43,281 bases of DNA from Myxococcales bacterium (GCA_028287105.1 JAQBQH010000062.1:1-43281); one strand, 5' to 3'; counted from the stretch's first letter, positions 1-12,513 are shown. Notes: generated by a model from the sequence alone, not told the origin. Program-made: numbers and translations.

Positions 1-161
1 GCAGCGCGACGTAAGGCCGAACGATGGAGGAGCACGCCGCGAAGCGGCGACTGCGACGGATTCCGACGGCGGGAGCGGCCCCACTGCGTGCCGCCGACGG
101 TGGCACAACCACATACCGCCGGCAGACTGCGAACAGATTAGGGACGGCCGCTAGTCGCGCG
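1..161. other. Left edge, no gene recognised
   Basis: No gene can be supported here. A short plus-strand open frame runs through it into the HD-GYP gene, but it is Arg/Ala-rich, has no recognisable domain and overlaps a real gene on the other strand. The stretch is probably the region downstream of the minus-strand HD-GYP gene. I see no clear terminator hairpin. Confidence 0.4.
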
Positions 162-1946
162 TCAGTTCGGCTTGTTGGTCGGCGGCGTCGGGACCATGAT
201 CTCGAGCGTCGGGCGGCGCCGCGTCGGGGCCGGCACCGCGCCCGCGATCGGCGGCTGCGCGACGTCTTCGGCGGTCAGCTGACCCATCTCGACCAGCGCG
301 CGTAACAGCGCGTCGACGACGCCGCCGTCGAGCTGCACGTCGGCGAGCCGCCGCAAGATCGGCACCGACTCCGCCGGCGGGCGGCCCGGCTGATAACAGC
401 GGTCCGAGGTGATCGCATCGTAGGTGTCGGCGACGGCGATGATGCGCGCGCCGAGCGGGATGTCCTCGCCGCGCAGCCCGTCGGGGTAGCCGGAGCCGTC
501 CCAGCGCTCGTGGTGGTTGCGCACCATCGAGCGGATGCGGCCGAGCATCTCGATGTCGCCGACGATGCCGTCGCCGATCGCCGGGTGGCCGCGCATGACC
601 CGCATCTCGGCGTCGTCGAGCTGCGCGGGCTTGCGCAGGATCTGCTCCGCGATGCCGATCTTGCCGATGTCGTGCAGGAGCCCTCCGACCTCGATCTCCT
701 TGACCTCGTCGAGCTCCAGCTTCAGGTGACGGGCGATGGCGACGGCGAACTCGGCGGTGCGCTGCGAGTGGCCGGCGGTGTAGGGATCCTTGGCCTCGAT
801 GGCGTTGACGAGCGCGCGCAGCACCTCGAGATAGCGCCGCTCCACGGCGAGGAGGAGCTTGCGATTGTCGGCGTCGTACTGGTCGAGCTTGAGCGACGCT
901 TCGTTGAAGGTGCGCGCCAGCTCCTTGATCTCGTCGGGCCCGTCGACGGGCACGGTGATGCCGAACGCGCCGCCGGCGAGGCCGCGCGTGCCGGCCACGA
1001 GCTTGGCCACCGGCCGCGTGATGTTGCGCGCGAAGAAGACGGCCGCCATCAGCGACAGCGCCAGCGCCAGCGCGGTCCAGCCGCCCGCGTGCGCCCAGGT
1101 CGCCCGCGCCAGGCCGTAGGCGTCCTCGCGCGGCTCGGCGACGACGAGGCCCCAGCGCAGCCGCGCCAGCGGAGCGAAGGCGCCGACCTGATCCTTGCCC
1201 TCGTCGCTGAAGTCGGTGACGACGGTGAGCGGCCGGCTCGAGACCGCGCGCTCGATGTTCGGGATCAGCTGCGCCACGATCGGCACCGACGACAGGTCGG
1301 CACGACCGAGCACGCGCTGGAGGTTCGGATGCGCGACCAGCTGGCCGTGCCGGTCGACGATATAGGCGATGCCGCGCCGCCCGACGTGGGTGCGCGCGAT
1401 GAGCTCCTGCACGCGCTTGAGGCTGAGCTCGGTCGCGAGGTAGCGCGCCTGCCCCGGCAGCGGGATGACGAGCGTGATGAGCATCTCGCGCCGCCGCGCC
1501 GACGCGTAGAAGTCGCTGGCGTTGGCGCCGCCGCCGAGCAGCGGCCGGGCGCGACGCTCGTGGTCGTCGAGATCCGTAGGCGAGACCTCGGTGCGATCGA
1601 ACGCCTGCGCGCCGGGCAGCTTCTGCCCGTCGGCGTAGAGCGTGGCGATGGTCAGCTCCTGGTGCTTGTCGAGGAGGAACTTGAGCCGCGCGCGACGCTC
1701 CGCCTCGTTGGCCTCGCCGGCGTGCGTCGTGGCGACGATGCGCACGTCGGAGAGCAGATCGTCGAGCGCGCCGTCGATGCGCGACTGCAGCCCCTCGAGC
1801 TCCGCCTGGTGCAACAGCTTCGCCGACGTGCGCAGCGCGTCCTGCCCGCGCGGCGCCAGCACCAGCAGCGTCACGCCGAGCGGAACGAGGCCGGCCGCGA
1901 GGAACAAGAGCGCCAGGCGGGAGGCCAATCGGAGCTGCAACTTCAT
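162..1946 (-). CDS. Membrane sensor HD-GYP c-di-GMP phosphodiesterase
   Basis: A 594-residue inner-membrane signalling protein predicted to hydrolyse cyclic di-GMP. A first membrane helix spans about residues 10-32. A periplasmic region to about 280 has the look of a Cache-type sensor. A second helix covers about 286-306, a HAMP linker about 307-360, and the HD-GYP domain about 375-555. The metal-binding HD pair is H425-D426 (LLHDIGK), and HHERWDGSGYP at 478-488 carries the intact GYP signature, so the enzyme should be active. A Pro-rich tail of about 30 residues has no assigned role. It begins 7 bases after the downstream end of the FecR-type pair and may be co-transcribed with it. The family assignment is secure; the ligand is unknown. 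Confidence 0.93.
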   Translation of the reverse strand: MKLQLRLASRLALLFLAAGLVPLGVTLLVLAPRGQDALRTSAKLLHQAELEGLQSRIDGALDDLLSDVRIVATTHAGEANEAERRARLKFLLDKHQELTIATLYADGQKLPGAQAFDRTEVSPTDLDDHERRARPLLGGGANASDFYASARRREMLITLVIPLPGQARYLATELSLKRVQELIARTHVGRRGIAYIVDRHGQLVAHPNLQRVLGRADLSSVPIVAQLIPNIERAVSSRPLTVVTDFSDEGKDQVGAFAPLARLRWGLVVAEPREDAYGLARATWAHAGGWTALALALSLMAAVFFARNITRPVAKLVAGTRGLAGGAFGITVPVDGPDEIKELARTFNEASLKLDQYDADNRKLLLAVERRYLEVLRALVNAIEAKDPYTAGHSQRTAEFAVAIARHLKLELDEVKEIEVGGLLHDIGKIGIAEQILRKPAQLDDAEMRVMRGHPAIGDGIVGDIEMLGRIRSMVRNHHERWDGSGYPDGLRGEDIPLGARIIAVADTYDAITSDRCYQPGRPPAESVPILRRLADVQLDGGVVDALLRALVEMGQLTAEDVAQPPIAGAVPAPTRRRPTLEIMVPTPPTNKPN

Positions 1947-1953
1947 CGGCCGT

Positions 1954-2540
1954 TCACCGCCATTCCGGCTTGCCGGTCTTCAGTTTCGGAGGCGTCGTAT
2001 CGATGGTCAATCGGCGCGGCATGCTGCGTTTTCCCGGAGCCCCGTCCGCGTCGATGGCCACCACGCGCCAATACCACGTCGCGGGGTCCAAGTGCAGGCT
2101 ACCCCTCGTCGAGTCGACAGTCTGTGAGCGCGCCGACGAGAACTCGGGGGCAGTAGAAAGCTCGAGCAGGTAGCGGCTCGCCCCTGGGACCTTCTGCCAC
2201 GTAAACCCGACGTCCAGGGTCCCTACGGTAGCCTGGTCCGCGGGCGCGACCAGAACCGGCCCCACCAGCACCTTCTTGAGCGGCTTGCCCTTCGACGCCC
2301 GAATGCTGTCTCCAGCGCCGACCCACGCTTCGTGTCCCCCCGATTTGACCTTGAGATCTCCACGCTTGACCTCAACGGTCGTATCCCCGTTGGCCTCGAC
2401 CGTGACGCTGACGCTGGCCCCCATGTCGACGGGCCCCTCCGCCCGCGCCGACCCCACCATCGCCACGACCGCGAGGCCCAGCGCGGAGAGCGGAGAGCGG
2501 ATCGCTGACAGCGGATGGCCTTTTTTCTGCCGGCGCTCTC

Positions 2541-2544
<4 letters not shown>
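1954..2544 (-). CDS. FecR C-terminal-like / fibronectin-like secreted protein
   Basis: A 196-residue protein with a signal-peptide-like N-terminus (hydrophobic GLAVVAMVGSARA, about residues 22-36). A short beta-rich segment follows at about 44-85 (TVEVKRGDLKVKSGG, VGAGDSI) that resembles the C-terminal half of FecR domains. After it comes a fibronectin-III-like module at about 95-190 (FTWQKVPGASRYLLEL, WYWRVVAID). Its ATG overlaps the stop of the upstream FecR-type gene by four bases (ATGA), so translation is probably coupled. The two together resemble one FecR protein cut in the middle. The N-terminal LSAIRSPLSAL segment comes from short-repeat-like DNA. Likely a periplasmic or surface protein; no function assigned. 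Confidence 0.72.
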
Positions 2545-4689
<2,145 letters not shown>

Positions 4690-4797
4690 GTATCGGGATT
4701 TACACTGCGCCACTCGAGCAACTCTCGCGCCAGCGAGGGCGAGCGTGTGACCATGACGCGCCGCTGCAAGATACGTACCTGAAAAAGTCTTTTCGTA

Positions 4798-4826
4798 TTT
4801 ACACTTCCGACGGCCCCTGCTATGTT
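4798..4826 (+). promoter_or_regulatory. Sigma-70-type promoter for the rpoN operon
   Basis: TTTACA at 4798-4803 and TATGTT at 4821-4826 are separated by 17 bases, close to the consensus spacing and sequence of a housekeeping promoter. It lies about 60 bases before the rpoN ATG, inside a locally AT-richer stretch of an otherwise GC-rich region. A purine-rich Shine-Dalgarno region (AGGAAAGGA) follows just before the start codon. The promoter call rests on sequence alone. Confidence 0.6.
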
Positions 4827-4886
4827 TATACCAAAGGTACCAGCCGGTGAACGGAAGAAGGTAAGTTCAGGAAAGGACGAGCGATA

Positions 4887-6377
<1,491 letters not shown>

Positions 6378-6383
6378 GATAGT

Positions 6384-6431
6384 AACCTCCAGACTCGATG
6401 CTCTCTCGACCACCCCGCCGCACCGGAGGTT
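6384..6431 (+). promoter_or_regulatory. Inverted repeat covering the hpf ribosome-binding site
   Basis: AACCTCC at 6384-6390 is an exact reverse complement of GGAGGTT at 6425-6431, and the second arm is the Shine-Dalgarno sequence of hpf, five bases before its ATG. In the mRNA the two arms could pair across a 34-base loop and hide the ribosome-binding site. This is a sequence observation; a regulatory effect is inferred. Confidence 0.35.
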
Positions 6432-6435
6432 GTAG

Positions 6436-7041
6436 ATGCAGCTCTCGGTGACTTTCAGACACATGGACTCGACCGATGCGCTGCGCGACTATGCGCGCGA
6501 GAAGGTCGAACGTATCAAGAAGTACTTCCCCGACCCCATCAAGGCCCACGTAGTCCTCCTCTGCGATCGTGGGTACAACCACACCGCCGACGTCATGATC
6601 ACGCTGCACAACGGCCTCGCCATCAAAGGCGTGGAGACGACCGAGGACATGTATTCGTCGATCGATCTGGTCATGGCCAAGATCGAGCGGCAGGTGCGCC
6701 GCTACAAAGAGAAGATCCGCAACCACAAGGGCAACGAAGGGCTGCACGGTCAGCGCGAGATCACGCACTCGGTTCTCGCCGAGCCCGACGTCGAAGAGCG
6801 GCCCGCTCAAACGGCGCCGAACGGACACGCCCAGCCCTCTGCCGAGGCGCAGATCATCAAGAAGTCGAAGTTCTTCGCCAAGCCGCTCGCTCCCAACGAG
6901 GCGGTCATGCAGATGAACCTGCTCGGAAACGATTTCCTCGTGTTTACCAATGCTGCTTCACACGAGGTCAATGTCGTGTATCGTCGTGGCGACGGAACGT
7001 ACGGGCTGATCGAGACGGGGCAAAACGGCGGGAAGGCTTAG
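6436..7041 (+). CDS. hpf: Long-form ribosome hibernation-promoting factor
   Basis: A 201-residue ribosome hibernation factor. The N-terminal S30AE domain (about 1-100, MQLSVTFRHMDSTDALRDY through RRYKEKIRNHK) binds the 30S decoding region. After a variable linker at about 105-140, the C-terminal domain at about 140-195 (NEAVMQMNLLGNDFLVFTNA, VVYRRGDGTYGLIE) matches the dimerising tail of long HPF, which pairs ribosomes into 100S dimers. The position right after rpoN is a classic proteobacterial arrangement. The start has a strong GGAGG site. Confidence 0.96.
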   Translation: MQLSVTFRHMDSTDALRDYAREKVERIKKYFPDPIKAHVVLLCDRGYNHTADVMITLHNGLAIKGVETTEDMYSSIDLVMAKIERQVRRYKEKIRNHKGNEGLHGQREITHSVLAEPDVEERPAQTAPNGHAQPSAEAQIIKKSKFFAKPLAPNEAVMQMNLLGNDFLVFTNAASHEVNVVYRRGDGTYGLIETGQNGGKA

Positions 7042-7070
7042 GCGCGGCGCGTACGCCAAAGGCTTAGAGA

Positions 7071-7541
7071 ATGAAGATCGTAGACTTTGTCGGACCCGAG
7101 CTCATCGTGCCTCAGCTTCAGGCGCACGAAAAGAGCGCGGTGATTCGAGAACTAGCCGACCACCTCGCAGCCCATGTGACCGGGCCGCAGCGGATTGATC
7201 GCGAGGTTTTGGCGAAGGTTCTGCTCGAGCGGGAGCGATTGGCGTCGACCGCCATCGGTGAAGGCGTCGCCATCCCGCATGGCAAGCTCGACGCCGTCGG
7301 TAAGCTCGTGGCCTGTGTCGGCAGAGCGCCGGAAGGCGTCGACTTCGACTCGATGGACGGCCGCCCCACGCACCTCTTCTTCGTATTGGTGGCGCCCGAG
7401 AACTCGACCGGCGTGCACTTGAAGGCCCTGGCGCGGATCTCGCGCCTTTTCAAAGACCCCGAATTCAGGACACGGCTCATGCAAGCCACTGATGCGGCAG
7501 AGATCTTCAAGGTCATCGCCGACGAGGACGCGAAATACTGA
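7071..7541 (+). CDS. ptsN: PTS-Ntr regulatory EIIA protein
   Basis: A 156-residue EIIA of the fructose/nitrogen-regulatory family. The phosphoacceptor is H70 in the motif GVAIPHGKL, and the C-terminal segment (STGVHLKALARISRLFKDPEF) is typical of the fold. In known systems EIIA-Ntr takes phosphate from HPr-like proteins and controls potassium homeostasis, carbon/nitrogen balance or enhancer-binding proteins; the target here is unknown. The stop codon overlaps the start of the next gene by one base (TGATG), which suggests translational coupling. Confidence 0.95.
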   Translation: MKIVDFVGPELIVPQLQAHEKSAVIRELADHLAAHVTGPQRIDREVLAKVLLERERLASTAIGEGVAIPHGKLDAVGKLVACVGRAPEGVDFDSMDGRPTHLFFVLVAPENSTGVHLKALARISRLFKDPEFRTRLMQATDAAEIFKVIADEDAKY

Positions 7542-8086
7542 TGCGACAGACAATCGTATTGGCCGCGCTTCTCGTGGTCGGGTGCGGCAAGGGGACGCCC
7601 ACGTACAAGGCGGGCGCCAACGTCTTGACCGTGCAGGACTCGGGCTACTACTACACCGACAACCATTTCGACTTCTGTCCCGGCGGTGGAGCGGGGCAGC
7701 TCTTGATCGATCTGGTCGATTACAACTTCATCTGCGACCCGACGCATCCGTCGGAGCGCGACGTGCAGCTGCCGCACCTCGAGATGCGCATCATCCTGAC
7801 CATCGGCGTGGCGCCCGACTTCAACGTCAACGGCGCCTATCCGACGATGAAGCCGTACGAGGTGCAGCCGGCCGATTGCCAGACCGGAGGAGCGCCGGCG
7901 GTGGCGCAGTTCCTCCACTACACGGCGGGCGTCACCCAACCCGACTCGGTGGTGGCGGCGTCGTCCGGGTCGGTCACGATCACGCAGTTCGACCCGACCA
8001 GGACCAAGCCGCTCAAGGGCAGCTTCGACCTCCACTTCGGCGGCGATCAGGTCAAGGACAGCTTCTCGCTCTTCAACTGCAACTGA
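7541..8086 (+). CDS. Predicted lipoprotein within the PTS operon
   Basis: A 181-residue protein with a short signal peptide and a lipobox-like LVVGC ending at Cys15, so a lipid-anchored envelope protein is likely. The mature part has aromatic-rich stretches (DSGYYYTDNHFDFCPGG) and cysteines near 46, 63, 112 and 180. I do not recognise a family. Its start overlaps the ptsN stop by one base and hprK begins 14 bases after its end, so it belongs to the operon despite being the only predicted envelope protein among cytoplasmic regulators. Confidence 0.8.
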   Translation: MRQTIVLAALLVVGCGKGTPTYKAGANVLTVQDSGYYYTDNHFDFCPGGGAGQLLIDLVDYNFICDPTHPSERDVQLPHLEMRIILTIGVAPDFNVNGAYPTMKPYEVQPADCQTGGAPAVAQFLHYTAGVTQPDSVVAASSGSVTITQFDPTRTKPLKGSFDLHFGGDQVKDSFSLFNCN

Positions 8087-8100
8087 GGGGTGATTGAGCC

Positions 8101-9072
8101 GTGGCGAGCGTCCGCGTAGATAGCCTGCTCGACGCGCGCGAGGCCGGGCTTGCCATGGAGCTGGTGGGCGGGCGCGGCGGGCTGTCGCGACGCATCTCGG
8201 GGCCGCGCGTGCAGAAGCCGGGACTGGCGCTGACCGGCTACACGAATTACGTCCATCCCGAGCGATTGCAGGTGCTGGGGCTGACCGAGATCTCGTTTCT
8301 GCGACAGGCCGCGCCCGACGCGCGCAAGTCGGGGCTGGAGGCGCTCTGTGCGCTCGAGCCCTCGGCCATCGTCGTGACGCGCGGGCTCGAGGTGCCGCCG
8401 GAGCTGGTCCTCGGCGGCGACAAGTTCAACGTGCCGGTCTTCTCGACGCCGCTGATGTCGTCGGTGTTCATCAACCGCGTGACCAAGTGGCTCGAAGATC
8501 GGCTGTCGCCGACGACGAGCGTGCACGGCGTCCTCATCGACGTCCTCGGCATCGGCATCCTGCTCATGGGCAAGAGCGGCATCGGCAAGAGCGAAGCGGC
8601 GCTCGACCTGGTGCTGCGCGGCCATCGCCTCGTCGCGGACGACATCGTCGAGATCCGCAAGCGCCCGCCCGACATGATCTACGGCGGCGGCTCCGAGATC
8701 ATCAAGCACCACATGGAGATTCGCGGGCTCGGCATCATCAACATCAAGGACCTCTTCGGTATCTCGGCGGTGCGTGACGCCAAGAAGATCGAGCTGGTCG
8801 TCGAGCTGGTCGAGTGGAACGAAGAGGAGGAGTACGACCGCCTCGGCGTCGAGGAGCTGCGCCACTCGATCCTCGACGTGGCGGTGCCGATGCTGCGCGT
8901 GCCGATCCGACCGGGGCGAAACATCACCTCGATCATCGAGGTCGCGGCGCGCAATCAGCTGCTCAAGTATCAGGGCAAGCACTCGGCGCGTGAGTTCCAG
9001 GATCGCTTGAATCGCGCGCTCATCGAGGCCAAGCCCGATGTGCCGCACGTCCGCGTCGACGAGGTGGAGTAG
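8101..9072 (+). CDS. hprK: HPr kinase/phosphorylase
   Basis: A 323-residue HPr(Ser) kinase/phosphorylase that phosphorylates HPr on a regulatory serine and removes it by phosphorolysis. The C-terminal kinase domain holds the P-loop GKSGIGKS at 157-164, the conserved H142 before it, the acidic pair D180-D181 and the signature MEIRGLGIINI at 205-215. The N-terminal domain at about 1-130 is the usual DRTGG-like half. The gene starts at GTG and its stop overlaps the rapZ GTG by one base. The likely substrate, HPr with Ser50, is encoded three genes downstream. Confidence 0.97.
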   Translation: MASVRVDSLLDAREAGLAMELVGGRGGLSRRISGPRVQKPGLALTGYTNYVHPERLQVLGLTEISFLRQAAPDARKSGLEALCALEPSAIVVTRGLEVPPELVLGGDKFNVPVFSTPLMSSVFINRVTKWLEDRLSPTTSVHGVLIDVLGIGILLMGKSGIGKSEAALDLVLRGHRLVADDIVEIRKRPPDMIYGGGSEIIKHHMEIRGLGIINIKDLFGISAVRDAKKIELVVELVEWNEEEEYDRLGVEELRHSILDVAVPMLRVPIRPGRNITSIIEVAARNQLLKYQGKHSAREFQDRLNRALIEAKPDVPHVRVDEVE

Positions 9073-9974
9073 TGGCGGCGGCGCGCCCGATGCGGATCAT
9101 CATCGTCACGGGCGTGTCGGGCGCCGGCAAGTCGACGGCGCTCAAGGCGCTCGAGGACGCCGGCTATTTTTGCGTCGACAACCTGCCGCTGCCGCTCATG
9201 GGGCAGTTCGCCGAGCTCATCTCGTCGGCCAAGGGGTCGGACGCCGCCGCGCGCGGGGCCGCTTCGGCGACGCCGTCGCAGGCGGCGGTCGGGGTCGATG
9301 CGCGCGAGGGCGAGTTCCTGTCGTCGTCGCGCGAGGTGTTCAGCGCGCTGCGCAAAGAGGGGCACCAGCTCGAGGTGCTGTTCCTCGACGCGGACGACGA
9401 CGTCCTGGTGCGACGCTTCTCGGAGACGCGGCGGCGCCATCCGCTGTCGGGCGACGATCTGCGCGAGGGGATCGCGCGCGAACGCGAGATTTTGCGGCCG
9501 CTGCGCGAGGAGGCCTCCGCCTACGTCGACTCGGGGCACCTGAACGTCCATCAGCTCAAGGGCGTCATTCACGAGCGCTATCGGCGCTCGGCCGACGTGC
9601 TGGCGGTGACGCTGTTGTCGTTCGGCTTCAAGCACGGGCTGCCGGCGGAGGCGGACGTGGTGCTGGACGTGCGCTTCTTGCCGAACCCGTACTTCGTGGA
9701 AGCGCTCTCTGGCTCCACGGGCGAGGAGGCGGCCGTGCGTGACTTCGTCCTCGACAACGGCGACGCGCGCGAGTTTCTGGAGAAGTCGGAGGCGCTGCTG
9801 GAGTTCTTGTTGCCGCGCGCCGAACGTGAGGGCAAGGCATACCTGACGGTCGCGGTGGGCTGCACGGGCGGGCGGCATCGATCGGTCGCGGTGGTGCAGG
9901 AGCTAGCCAAAAGGCTCCCCAAGCGTCACCCTTTGACGGTTCGTCATCGTGACCTCGCAAGGGGTCGGGAATGA
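9072..9974 (+). CDS. rapZ: RNase adapter RapZ / nucleotide-binding protein
   Basis: A 300-residue RapZ (YvcJ/YhbJ) family protein. The N-terminal P-loop is GVSGAGKST at 14-22, followed by the family motif YFCVDNLP at 32-39. The conserved C-terminal domain includes SFGFKHGLP at 183-191, RFLPNP at 201-206 and GCTGGRHRSV at 263-272. In Escherichia coli RapZ senses glucosamine-6-phosphate and directs RNase E to the small RNA GlmZ; whether that role holds here is unknown. An Ala/Ser-rich stretch at about 52-80 looks like a lineage-specific insertion. The GTG start overlaps the hprK stop. Confidence 0.95.
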   Translation: MAAARPMRIIIVTGVSGAGKSTALKALEDAGYFCVDNLPLPLMGQFAELISSAKGSDAAARGAASATPSQAAVGVDAREGEFLSSSREVFSALRKEGHQLEVLFLDADDDVLVRRFSETRRRHPLSGDDLREGIAREREILRPLREEASAYVDSGHLNVHQLKGVIHERYRRSADVLAVTLLSFGFKHGLPAEADVVLDVRFLPNPYFVEALSGSTGEEAAVRDFVLDNGDAREFLEKSEALLEFLLPRAEREGKAYLTVAVGCTGGRHRSVAVVQELAKRLPKRHPLTVRHRDLARGRE

Positions 9975-9993
9975 CGGCCAGGGAGAGTGATGC

Positions 9994-10416
9994 GTGATCG
10001 ACCGTGAGCCAGGCAGCATGAGCGTCACCGGAGTGGTCGTGATCACGCACGGCAACGCCGCCGAGGACATGGTGCAGGCGGCCGAGCGCGTCGTCGGCAG
10101 ACCGCTCGATGTGCGGACCATCAGCGTCCCCATCGGCGAGCCACGCAGCGAGACCGAGATCCACATCGAACGGGTCGTCATCGACCTGCACGCCGAGGAA
10201 GTGCTGTTCTTGACCGACCTCGAGGGATCGACGCCGTACAACCTCTGTTGCAAGCGCTGTGGCGGCAGGAGCGTGGTCCTGTCGGGCATGAACCTGCCGA
10301 TGCTGTTCAAGCTCGCGACGGCCGATCGAGAACACGGCGCGCTCTCCCTGGCCGAGGAGCTGCGCGCCACCGGACTCAAGAGCATTCACATCCGAACGGC
10401 CATGGGGACGAAATGA
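9994..10416 (+). CDS. Mannose-family PTS EIIA component
   Basis: A 140-residue EIIA domain of the mannose/fructose/sorbose PTS family. The phosphoacceptor is H19 in VVITHGN, and DLEGSTPYNLCCK at about 74-86 matches the conserved loop with Asp and Asn. I chose GTG at 9994 because AGGGAGAG at 9980-9987 lies six bases before it; an ATG at 10018 is an alternative. No EIIB or EIIC of the same family is nearby, so it probably works in regulation, either passing phosphate to an unlinked partner or reporting PTS state. It sits between rapZ and HPr. Confidence 0.93.
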   Translation: MIDREPGSMSVTGVVVITHGNAAEDMVQAAERVVGRPLDVRTISVPIGEPRSETEIHIERVVIDLHAEEVLFLTDLEGSTPYNLCCKRCGGRSVVLSGMNLPMLFKLATADREHGALSLAEELRATGLKSIHIRTAMGTK

Positions 10417-10429
10417 GGAAGCGGGGACG

Positions 10430-10708
10430 ATGAGCGAACAAGTCGTGGAACAGCGACTGCAAATCACCAACGAGCTGGGCATGCACGCGCGTGCGGCCAC
10501 CAAGTTCGTGCAGACGGCCAACAAGTATCAAAGCAACGTTTCTGTCGAGAAGGACGGTCAGAGCGTAAACGGCAAGAGCATCATGGGCGTCCTCATGCTG
10601 GTCGCGGCCAAGGGATCGTGGATCGCAGTGCGCTGCACCGGAGCGGACGCCAAGGAGGCGATGGACGCGCTTTCCATCCTGGTGAAGGACAAGTTCGGGG
10701 AGGACTGA
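10430..10708 (+). CDS. ptsH: HPr phosphocarrier protein
   Basis: HPr, 92 residues, the small phosphocarrier between enzyme I and EIIA proteins. The catalytic phosphohistidine is H19 in NELGMHARAA. The regulatory serine is S50 in VNGKSIMGVL, which matches Ser46 of Gram-positive HPr, the target of HPr kinase. Both sites are present, so it can serve EI and the HprK of this operon. In proteobacteria with PTS-Ntr this carrier is also called NPr. It is followed two bases later by enzyme I. Confidence 0.97.
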   Translation: MSEQVVEQRLQITNELGMHARAATKFVQTANKYQSNVSVEKDGQSVNGKSIMGVLMLVAAKGSWIAVRCTGADAKEAMDALSILVKDKFGED

Positions 10709-10710
10709 TT

Positions 10711-12513
10711 TTGGCGGGTGACGGCCACATGGGGCAGGGGAGCATCTCGCCGACGGCGATGATGCGCGGAGTGGGTGCGTCGCCAGGATTGGCGATGGGG
10801 CCGGCATTTCTCGTCGACAGGCGGCGCGTCAAGACGCCCAAGCGGCACATCGCCGATGAAGAGGTGGAGAACGAGATCGCGCGCTTCGACGCGGCGCTGG
10901 CGTCGTCGCACGAGCAGCTCGAGCGCGTCAAACGCAAGCTGAGCGAGCGCGAGGGCGAGGACCACTTCCACATCATCGAGGCGCATCAGCTCATCCTCCA
11001 CGACGAGCACATGGTCGACCCGACGCGGCGGCGCATCCGCGAGGAGAAGGTCAACGCCGAGTGGGCGCTGCGTCGTACCGTCGAGGAGATCAAGACGGTG
11101 TTCGACGCCATCGAGGAGGACTACTTCCGCGAGCGGCGCAGCGACATCGACTTCGTGGGCGATCGCATCCTGCGCAACCTGCTCGGCGTCGACGTCGGCA
11201 CCGCCATGCCGCCGCCGGGCGCGGTGATCGTGGCGCACGATCTGTCGCCGGCGGATACGGCGCATCTGCATCGCGCGTCGGCGGTGGCGTTCGTGACCGA
11301 CGTCGGCGGCAAGACGTCGCACTCGGCCATTTTGGCGCGCGCGTTCGAGATCCCGAGCGTGGTCGGTCTCGAGAACGTGACCGAGCATGTCGGCAACGGC
11401 GACATGCTGATCGTCGACGGGCTGCGCGGCGAGGTGTTGATCCGCCCGACGCAGGTGCAGATCGACGACTACCGGCAGCGGGCGACGCGCCATCAGACGT
11501 TCGTTCGCGAGCTGCTCAAGAATCGCGACCTGCCGGCCGAGACCACCGACGGGGCGCGCGTGCGGCTCTACGCCAACGTCGAGCTCACCGAGGAGGTGCC
11601 GAGCGCGCTCGAGCATGGCGCCGAGGGCATCGGCCTCTATCGCACCGAGTTCCTCTTTCTCGATCGCACCGACCTGCCGAAGGAGGAGGAGCACTACCTC
11701 CACGCGCGCGGCGTGCTCAAGCGGCTGCATCCATTCCCGGCGACGTTCCGCACCTTCGACCTGGGCGGCGACAAGGTGGTGCCGTTCGCGGCGCTCGGCG
11801 ACGAGGCCAATCCGGCGCTGGGGTTGCGATCGATCCGGCTCTGCTTGCGCGAGCGCAAGCTGTTCAAGACGCAGCTGCGCGGCCTTCTGCGCGCGTCGGT
11901 GCACGGGCGCATGCGCCTCATGTTTCCGATGATCTCCGGCGTCGGCGAGCTGCGCGAAGCCAAGGAGGTGCTCGAGGAGGCGCGCGCCGAGCTGACGCGC
12001 GAGGGCATCGCGTTCGACACCAAGCTGCCGGTGGGGATCATGGTCGAGATGCCGGCGGCGGTGATGGTCGCCGACCTCCTGGCCAAGGAGTGCGACTTCC
12101 TCTCCGTCGGGACGAACGATCTCATCCAGTACGCGCTCGCCATCGACCGCGTCAACGAGCACGTGAGCTATCTCTACCACCCGCTGCATCCCGCCATCTT
12201 GCGGATGGTGCGCTACGTCGTCGACGCGGGACATGCGGCCGGTGTGCGCGTCGGAATGTGCGGCGAGATGGCGGGCGAGCCGATGTTTGGCCTCGTGCTC
12301 CTCGGGCTCGGCCTCGACGAGCTCTCGATGAACTCGACCGCCATCCCGGTGGTCAAGAGCGTCCTGCGCGGCACCACGCTCCAGCAGGCCAAAGAGCTGG
12401 CCGAGCGTGCGCTCTCGATGTCGACGGCGCAGGAGATCGAGGCCATGGTCCAGGAAACGATGTCGAAGCTCTACCCGGAAGAGCTGCTCACCGCCGCCGG
12501 CGAGATGACCTGA
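10711..12513 (+). CDS. ptsI: PTS enzyme I (phosphoenolpyruvate-protein phosphotransferase)
   Basis: Enzyme I, 600 residues from the chosen start, transfers phosphate from phosphoenolpyruvate to HPr. The N-terminal region begins with GVGASPGLAMG. The phosphohistidine is H204 in GGKTSHSAILARAF. The PEP-binding barrel includes GIGLYRTEFLFLDR, FRTFDLGGDK and the catalytic-loop region GMCGEMAGEP. It lacks an N-terminal GAF domain, so it is like the canonical EI rather than PtsP. I chose TTG at 10711 because GGGGAGGA at 10697-10704 sits six bases before it; ATG codons at 10729, 10759 and 10762 are alternatives. It closes the operon. Confidence 0.95.
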   Translation: MAGDGHMGQGSISPTAMMRGVGASPGLAMGPAFLVDRRRVKTPKRHIADEEVENEIARFDAALASSHEQLERVKRKLSEREGEDHFHIIEAHQLILHDEHMVDPTRRRIREEKVNAEWALRRTVEEIKTVFDAIEEDYFRERRSDIDFVGDRILRNLLGVDVGTAMPPPGAVIVAHDLSPADTAHLHRASAVAFVTDVGGKTSHSAILARAFEIPSVVGLENVTEHVGNGDMLIVDGLRGEVLIRPTQVQIDDYRQRATRHQTFVRELLKNRDLPAETTDGARVRLYANVELTEEVPSALEHGAEGIGLYRTEFLFLDRTDLPKEEEHYLHARGVLKRLHPFPATFRTFDLGGDKVVPFAALGDEANPALGLRSIRLCLRERKLFKTQLRGLLRASVHGRMRLMFPMISGVGELREAKEVLEEARAELTREGIAFDTKLPVGIMVEMPAAVMVADLLAKECDFLSVGTNDLIQYALAIDRVNEHVSYLYHPLHPAILRMVRYVVDAGHAAGVRVGMCGEMAGEPMFGLVLLGLGLDELSMNSTAIPVVKSVLRGTTLQQAKELAERALSMSTAQEIEAMVQETMSKLYPEELLTAAGEMT

